From IMG/VR virus record IMGVR_UViG_3300035180_000260, positions 1-50,869 of that record: DNA of 50,869 nucleotides; one strand, given 5' to 3'. Under the pieces are notes generated by a model, which ran no database searches, was not told the DNA's origin, and was given only the letters and a program-made list of their open reading frames with translations. Shown here piece by piece: positions 45,561 to 50,869 of this stretch. The first letter of the stretch is position 1; the number at the start of each line of letters is the position of its first letter. The position numbers and the translations under genes were made by a program. This DNA comes from a virus.

Positions 45561-47552
45561 ATGTTTGCTATCCGCCTGACTGGTTTCCAAGGTATTCGCC
45601 CTCGCGTTTCACCGAGGCTGATTGACGACAATGTTGCTCAGGTCGCGGCGAACTGCCGGTTATCGTCTGGTGAGATTATTCCGCTCAAGCAACCTACTCT
45701 CATCAATACGCCTACAACGCAAGGGCCGCTTCTGTCTATTTATAAGGCAGATTCGGTATGGTTTAGCTGGAACAAGGATGTTGACGCTGTTCGATCCCCA
45801 CTTCCTGGAACATTAAAGTTCATATACAGTGGAGACGGCGAGCCTCGTATCACGACGATCTCCTTGGCTACGACTGGCGGCGGTGGGAGTTACCCGGCAC
45901 AAGCTCGCGCTCTAGGAATCCCGTCCCCGCAAACTGCACCGACTGTCACTGTGACTGGTGGATCGGCTGTCGCCGTTAGCCGTTTTTACTGCTATACGTT
46001 CTACTCCGACTGGAACGAAGAGTCCGCGCCGTCTCCGTTAACTCCACTGATTACAGGTAAGCCTGACGGCACATGGTCAGTTACCGGCTTTGATCCCTCT
46101 CCTGCCAATTCTGGTACAGGCACCGTGTCGGTATCTTCCGGTGTAACGACGTTTACTAACGGCAGCGCGGTCAAACATTGGTTGCGCGTAGGAGATGAAG
46201 TGATTATCAGCGGCACAGTTGTCGCTGTATCTGAGGTTGTCAGTCCGACTGTATTCAAAGTACTAGGCAGTTTCACTGGTGCAACAACCTGGTCACGAAA
46301 GGCACCTTGGGGGGCATGTACGAAGCGTCTCTACCGTAGCACTGGCACGACTGGGCAGTTTCAACTCGTTGAAGACAACATTGAGGCTAGTACAAGATGG
46401 AGTGCCGGAACTTATACGGATACCCTCGCTGATTCCGCGATCGCTGGAGATGAGTTGATTTCTGCCACTTGGCAACCTCCTCCGGCCGATCTAAAAGGTG
46501 TAATCGCTCTACCGAGCGGTTCGATTGCAGGTTTCAGCGGTAACGAAATTTGTTTCTCAGAACCGTTCCAACCGCACGCATGGCCGCCTGAGTATCGTAT
46601 GCGGTCACAAGGCTACCCCGTTGTATCGTTAGGGTTGTATACATCAGGTATAGTCGTTGGTACTACAGGTGTACCACTAGTATTACTTGGGCACGAACCA
46701 GGTCAGATGGCAGCCCAACCGGCTGAAGGCTCATACCCGTGTCTAACGAAGCGCAGCATGGTGAGTCTTGGTGACAAGGTCGCGTATGCTACTGAGCACG
46801 GTATGGCGACGATTGGTGACAGCGGGGTGGACATTCTCACTAAAGACTGGTTTAGTCGAGACGAGTGGGATACCTACAAACCAGAGACAATGTTCTCTGC
46901 TTTTGTACGTGGTCGTATTTATACGATGTCGGATTCGCAAGGCGACTCCCCGCAGATGCTGATTTTTGACTTCCTAGATAAGACAGGTCTTACTACGGCT
47001 TATGTTAACGCGACGTGTCTTTTTGCTGACAAGCTAACCGGCAAACTTTACATTTCTGATGCTACTAATCGTGACATTCGTGAATTTGATCCGACAGATG
47101 GCTTGTATATGCAGCAAGACTGGATGTCGAAAGAATTTGTGTTGCCTGAACCTATGAACCTTGGTGTAGCAAAAATCAACTTTGATTCACGGTTTAGCCA
47201 GCAGGACATCCTAAACCTTCAAGCACAGTACAATGCTGCTGTTGCTGCAAATAACGCGTTGATCTTGTCTGGCGATGTCGGAGGTCAAGTTGACGACGAG
47301 CAAGTTAATTTCTACCTTGTTAATGGGTCTGATATTGTTGATGTTTCCCCGCCTGCAATAGAGTCTCCTGGTGTCAACTTTACACTATACGTGGGCGGTA
47401 AAGTTATGTTCTCTAGCAACATTACGTCTTCCAGCGGGTTCCGCCTTCCATCAGGCTACAAAGCAGATACGTTCTCAGTTCGTGTGCAGGGTCAGTCGCC
47501 GGTCAAGTCGATTGAACTGGCTGAGACGATGCAAGGGTTGAAGGGTGTCTAA
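45561..47552 (+). CDS. Tail nozzle/stabilisation-type protein, 663 aa
   Basis: The start MFAIRLTGFQGIRPRVSPRL and NCRLSSGEIIPLKQPTLINT are characteristic of a family of podovirus tail proteins. The body is beta-rich (propeller-like), with a 663-residue length suited to a tail nozzle or DNA-retention protein. It follows fibre genes and precedes internal virion genes. Morphology cannot be proven from it alone. Confidence 0.7.
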   Translation: MFAIRLTGFQGIRPRVSPRLIDDNVAQVAANCRLSSGEIIPLKQPTLINTPTTQGPLLSIYKADSVWFSWNKDVDAVRSPLPGTLKFIYSGDGEPRITTISLATTGGGGSYPAQARALGIPSPQTAPTVTVTGGSAVAVSRFYCYTFYSDWNEESAPSPLTPLITGKPDGTWSVTGFDPSPANSGTGTVSVSSGVTTFTNGSAVKHWLRVGDEVIISGTVVAVSEVVSPTVFKVLGSFTGATTWSRKAPWGACTKRLYRSTGTTGQFQLVEDNIEASTRWSAGTYTDTLADSAIAGDELISATWQPPPADLKGVIALPSGSIAGFSGNEICFSEPFQPHAWPPEYRMRSQGYPVVSLGLYTSGIVVGTTGVPLVLLGHEPGQMAAQPAEGSYPCLTKRSMVSLGDKVAYATEHGMATIGDSGVDILTKDWFSRDEWDTYKPETMFSAFVRGRIYTMSDSQGDSPQMLIFDFLDKTGLTTAYVNATCLFADKLTGKLYISDATNRDIREFDPTDGLYMQQDWMSKEFVLPEPMNLGVAKINFDSRFSQQDILNLQAQYNAAVAANNALILSGDVGGQVDDEQVNFYLVNGSDIVDVSPPAIESPGVNFTLYVGGKVMFSSNITSSSGFRLPSGYKADTFSVRVQGQSPVKSIELAETMQGLKGV

Positions 47553-47742
47553 GAAACGTCCTATCCCCGCCTTGCCTGCTACTTCGGCTGAACTTGGCCG
47601 CGTGGCGTTCGACGTGGCGCTTAAAGAGAACATCGAGATCATTACTGGTGCTCGGAGTGGCCCAATCCAACCACTTACTGACACATCGACAACGAGTGAT
47701 ATAATCAAAAAAATCAACGAACTTCTTGCGAGGTTGCAATGA
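47545..47742 (+). CDS. Small virion-region protein, 65 aa
   Basis: A GTG start overlaps the nozzle gene stop by 8 bp. The product reads MSKKRPIPALPATSAELGRV and a C-terminal helix (DIIKKINELLARLQ). It overlaps the acyltransferase gene by 4 bp. Its unbroken coupling supports expression. The function is unknown. Confidence 0.65.
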   Translation: MSKKRPIPALPATSAELGRVAFDVALKENIEIITGARSGPIQPLTDTSTTSDIIKKINELLARLQ

Positions 47743-48350
47743 CGGAACTGCCTAAAGTGCTGGTCAAGTACAAAGGGCGGACGCTTGATGCGGGTACGAT
47801 TTTAGCCATTATTGATGACGTTAATCGTGTCAACTGCAACCCAATTCCGATTTCACACATCGAGTCTAGAACTTGTAAAGGTTTTGTTTTTTCCGCAGAG
47901 CGTTATCGAGATTGCCTGTACGAACTTAAGCCGCTACATGAAGCACACTGGAGTGAAACTGAGAAACATCGACACGAGCTACCTTTGAACCCTGATTACG
48001 ATGGATTTCTCCGTATGGAGGATGCAGGTTCGTTGATCTTGTTCACGGTTAGAAAAGACGGCGAACTCGTCGGGCAAACGACAATGAAGATATATCCGTC
48101 CATGCACAGTCAAACGCTCGTTGCTAACGAGGATAGTTTGTTTTTGCGCAAGGATATGAGAGGAAGCCTGGCTGTTGTCATGGCGTTTATCAGGTTCATA
48201 GATGACAGCCTTGCAATGGTTGGTGTGCGTGAAGTTCGCGTAAGTTCAAAACTGGTAAACGGTGCTGACAAGTTGATGATGCGTGCGGGTTTCAAGCCGT
48301 TTGCAACTCAGTTGGTAAAGATGATTGGAGGAGCTAAGTATGAAACTTAG
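47739..48350 (+). CDS. GNAT-like internal virion acyltransferase, 203 aa
   Basis: The C-terminal half shows an acyltransferase-like pattern: LILFTVRKDGELVGQTTMKI, LFLRKDMRGSLAVVMAFIRF and a final VRVSSKLVNGADKLMMRAGF. Proteins of this type lie between tail and internal virion genes of some podoviruses and are called internal virion acyltransferases by position. The target is unknown. It overlaps the next gene by 11 bp. Confidence 0.7.
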   Translation: MTELPKVLVKYKGRTLDAGTILAIIDDVNRVNCNPIPISHIESRTCKGFVFSAERYRDCLYELKPLHEAHWSETEKHRHELPLNPDYDGFLRMEDAGSLILFTVRKDGELVGQTTMKIYPSMHSQTLVANEDSLFLRKDMRGSLAVVMAFIRFIDDSLAMVGVREVRVSSKLVNGADKLMMRAGFKPFATQLVKMIGGAKYET

Positions 48351-49563
48351 GTCAGAACTGAAATTTGAAGCTCGCCTTGGCAAATCTTTCTGCGATTGCC
48401 ATGATTCTCCTCCTCCGCCAGACTATAGGCCGATGGCTCAGGCGTCTAAAGAGTCTGCTGAAATTATGGCAGCACTTGGGCATGAACAGCTTGACTTAGC
48501 CAAGCAGCAATATGCAGACAACAAGCCATTTCTGCAAGGTATTGCGCAGCAGCAAATGGACATTTCTGACCAGACTCGTGCTCAGGGTGAAGACTACTAC
48601 AATTACCTGAAACAATATCGCCCGCTCGAATTGTCGATGCGAGACGATGCGATGGCAGATCGCTCTGGAGAACTATCCGACTATGACCTTGCCAACAGGG
48701 CTGATGCGGCGTTGATTTCTGGACCTAATAGTGGCCTTTACAATGCTCGCCAAGGTGATATTGACTGGCAAGTAAACAACGCTGTTGCAGACGCGCAGGG
48801 TGCGTACACTCGGGCAACCAATCAGGCCATTCGGCAAGGTTTGCGTTACGGTGCAGCGGCTCCGAACATGGTTGGTCAGGTTGGGTCTATTGGCCTTACC
48901 CAAGCTCAGAACATTGCTGCAGCAGCAAACGCAGCGCGCATGGGTGGTATTGACCAAGCTCGCCAACTGACTGCAAGCGGTCTTCAGCTTCGTCAGGGTA
49001 ATATGGACGCGCTTCAGAAGCAGCGTGCAATTGATTGGGCCAAGAAACTAGACGCGGTCGGTCTTGCAAAAGGGATGCCCGGTGCATCGGCAGGCGCCTA
49101 CGGGTTGGCAGTTAATGCTGGTAACTCTGCTGGTCAGAACTACATGGCTCCTGGTCAAGCGATGCAGTCCGGCTTTAGTGCTGGTGCTAACACTATTGGA
49201 CAAGGCCGTAGTCTATATGAGCAAGGCTTGGGCAACATTCTCAATGCACAGACATCTGTATATGACTCAAGTCTAAAAAGTGGACTTGATGTCGGCGGTT
49301 TGCTGTCTGGTGGAGCGGCATTGATGAAGGCTTGGCCCTCCGATGTACGGCTGAAAGACAACATTAAGTTTGTCGGTGTCGATCCTGATACTGGCATTGG
49401 CCTATACGAGTTCAACTACTACAATGACGATACGCGCTATCGTGGTGTGCTTGCTCAAGAGGTCATGCAGACGCATCCGGATGCAGTGATTCAGGATGAA
49501 GCGAGCGGATACCTCGTTGTTGACTATGGGATGCTTGGCATCGAAATGGAGAAAGTAGCATGA
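48340..49563 (+). CDS. Internal virion protein with C-terminal peptidase S74 chaperone, 407 aa
   Basis: The start at 48340 has GGAGGAG upstream. The first 330 residues are helical, Ala- and Gln-rich (LGHEQLDLAKQQYADNKPFL and AGGIDQARQLTASGL-like segments). The last 74 residues (334-407) are an S74 self-cleaving chaperone: PSDVRLKDNIKFVG with the Ser-Lys pair, then RYRGVLAQEVMQTHPDAV. The S74 domain normally trims itself from trimeric fibres. Its use on a helical virion protein is less usual. Confidence 0.85.
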   Translation: MKLRSELKFEARLGKSFCDCHDSPPPPDYRPMAQASKESAEIMAALGHEQLDLAKQQYADNKPFLQGIAQQQMDISDQTRAQGEDYYNYLKQYRPLELSMRDDAMADRSGELSDYDLANRADAALISGPNSGLYNARQGDIDWQVNNAVADAQGAYTRATNQAIRQGLRYGAAAPNMVGQVGSIGLTQAQNIAAAANAARMGGIDQARQLTASGLQLRQGNMDALQKQRAIDWAKKLDAVGLAKGMPGASAGAYGLAVNAGNSAGQNYMAPGQAMQSGFSAGANTIGQGRSLYEQGLGNILNAQTSVYDSSLKSGLDVGGLLSGGAALMKAWPSDVRLKDNIKFVGVDPDTGIGLYEFNYYNDDTRYRGVLAQEVMQTHPDAVIQDEASGYLVVDYGMLGIEMEKVA

Positions 49564-50869
49564 GGCTAAACTGGAGCAACGTTGGCAAAGGGATTGAGGA
49601 TATAGCCAATGCCATTACCGACCGCAGCAGGCTTGATGATTTGCGCGCTTTGGGCAACGACTACGCGACTGTCTCAGGAACTGGTTTACGTGTGGGCAAC
49701 GATGTTGGTGTGGTAGCCAACGGTGCGCAAGGTGTTGATGAGAACGGCAATCCCATATCGGCTGAAGACGCATACCGACAGGCGTATGCTCGCGCTGGAC
49801 TAACTGCACCTGATATATCAACAGAAGGGACTAAGTTTGCAGCACGCTCCGGTCAAGGGAACGACTTAGGTGTATACGATACTGAGAGTGCTGCCGACTC
49901 CGCCGATCGTAAAGCTAATTACGGACTGACGCTTTCTCGTGCAGATGTCTACGATAAGTACGGTGATGAGAATACTGCACGCGCGCTGCGTATGTATGCA
50001 CAGCAGATGAAACGGCAGGACGCCCAGGATGAGCGTGAGGCCGCTCTAAGTGACCTACAGCAGCGTAGTCTCAAGGTTGATGTCGCTAATAAGGAAACTG
50101 AAGCCGCAAAAAACCAGCAGTATCAGGACGCTCTAACAGCAATTGCCAATGCCAACTATTCTAATGAGGATGCTGGAAAGGCGATACTAGAGGCGACACG
50201 CAACATTTATGGACCGGAAAAAGCATTGGACCTTGCAAATAAGTACAGGTCCGATGAACTTGGGCAAATTACCCTAAATTCGGCCAAACTTAAGGCGGGT
50301 TTTGACAAGGCGTTCAGCGAAGGTCCTGACGCATTAGCCGCGTGGTATGAGAGCACTAACGGTGGATCGCGCAAGGTGAAGTTCATGCCAGTTACAGGCG
50401 GGATCGCGCTTGTAAATTATGACCCAAATAATCCTAAAGACTTTAGTGTTGTTGCTAGAGGTAAGGATATGCAAGATGTCATGACTACGCTTGGTGGAAT
50501 GGCTACACCTGAAGGCATGTTTAAGCTCGCACAAGTTCAGAACGAACGAGATAAAACTGAGGTAGACCGCCAAAGAGCTATAGCTGAGGCTAACCACTAT
50601 GCTGCTATGGCTAGACTTGCAGCAGCATCTGCCACAAATAAAGGAGAATCCGAGACTGACCGGAGAGTTCGCACACTCGCTCAAACTCGTGAGTTTTACG
50701 CTAATCAACTTAAGACTTTACAGGATAGACTTTCGACCTTGCCAACTACAGACAAGGTAAATCGCGCGGCGCTTACCGCCAGTTACAATACGATCGCCAA
50801 TAAACTTGACCGTTATGACAAGCTCATTGAGCTTACGTTAACTGGTGGCGGTGGCGGTGGCGGTGGCGG
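49560..50869 (+). CDS. Large helical internal virion protein (3' truncated by window edge)
   Basis: The gene starts on the previous stop (ATGA) and stays open to the right edge, 436 codons. It is charged and helical (RQDAQDEREAALSDLQQRSL and similar heptads), with an NEDAGKAILEATRNIYGP middle. The last visible codons form a GGT/GGC glycine run. It is probably an internal ejection protein. Whether it continues into the gene cut at the left edge cannot be seen. Confidence 0.7.
   Translation, partial: MRLNWSNVGKGIEDIANAITDRSRLDDLRALGNDYATVSGTGLRVGNDVGVVANGAQGVDENGNPISAEDAYRQAYARAGLTAPDISTEGTKFAARSGQGNDLGVYDTESAADSADRKANYGLTLSRADVYDKYGDENTARALRMYAQQMKRQDAQDEREAALSDLQQRSLKVDVANKETEAAKNQQYQDALTAIANANYSNEDAGKAILEATRNIYGPEKALDLANKYRSDELGQITLNSAKLKAGFDKAFSEGPDALAAWYESTNGGSRKVKFMPVTGGIALVNYDPNNPKDFSVVARGKDMQDVMTTLGGMATPEGMFKLAQVQNERDKTEVDRQRAIAEANHYAAMARLAAASATNKGESETDRRVRTLAQTREFYANQLKTLQDRLSTLPTTDKVNRAALTASYNTIANKLDRYDKLIELTLTGGGGGGGG

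Noticed and set aside
50844-50869. GGTGGC run as a regulatory repeat
   Set aside because: It is in frame and codes glycines of the truncated virion protein, so it is a coding linker.
1-50869. Diversity-generating retroelement, integrase or transposase
   Set aside because: No reverse transcriptase, tyrosine or serine recombinase, or DDE transposase motif was found among the plausible genes.

Overview
The window is most of the genome of a tailed double-stranded DNA bacteriophage of about 53% GC by eye. It carries a terminase-portal-scaffold-capsid series and a phage-type replication set. No integrase, lysogeny repressor, tRNA, rRNA, CRISPR array or transposon was seen. The portal, scaffold, capsid and adaptor series, together with internal virion proteins (an acyltransferase and an S74-tailed protein) and very large polyvalent virion proteins, suggests a short-tailed (podovirus-like) phage of a proteobacterium. 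Two rrn-type boxA matches fit such a host. Genus and host cannot be fixed from sequence alone. Both window edges cut genes, so the map is probably circular or circularly permuted and the break lies inside the virion gene cluster.

Layout. (1) 3-7196, plus strand: end of the late operon, with small virion proteins and a 1448-residue polyvalent protein, closed by a strong terminator at 7225-7251. (2) 7257-31354, minus strand: one long, tightly overlapping early/replication operon. Read from its promoter at 31401-31429, it starts with two ribbon-helix-helix regulators. An accessory block follows (repeat protein, 867-residue zinc-ribbon protein, metallopeptidase, DUF2325-like regulator, many small proteins). 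Next come dCMP deaminase, a cluster of duplicated and broken small genes, family B DNA polymerase, a methyltransferase, a Cas4-like nuclease, VRR-NUC, a DEDD exonuclease, MazG, DUF3310, an SNF2 helicase, a probable single-strand binding protein and a primase-helicase. (3) 31360-32254: gene-free control region with seven TGGGACA heptamers around an AT-rich core and three 31-bp direct repeats with GTTACTGTAAC palindromes. It is a candidate origin and/or operator array. (4) 32255-33249, minus strand: two genes with duplicated hairpin leaders and two boxA-like sites upstream. (5) 33819-50869, plus strand: late operon with terminase, portal, a lysis/accessory cassette, scaffold, capsid, adaptors, fibre, nozzle-like protein and internal virion proteins.

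How it works together. Early minus-strand transcription from a consensus sigma70 promoter would make its own regulators first, then host-directed accessory proteins, then the replisome (AEP primase-helicase, family B polymerase, SSB-like protein, nucleases) and nucleotide-pool enzymes. Late plus-strand transcription seems to use host-like TTGACA promoters. Two of these sit so close to their start codons that the transcripts may be leaderless. The strongest leads are the control region, the possible antitermination leader, the metallopeptidase and large zinc-ribbon protein in the early block, and the membrane-protein/lipoprotein cassette bounded by copies of the VRR-NUC 5' end.
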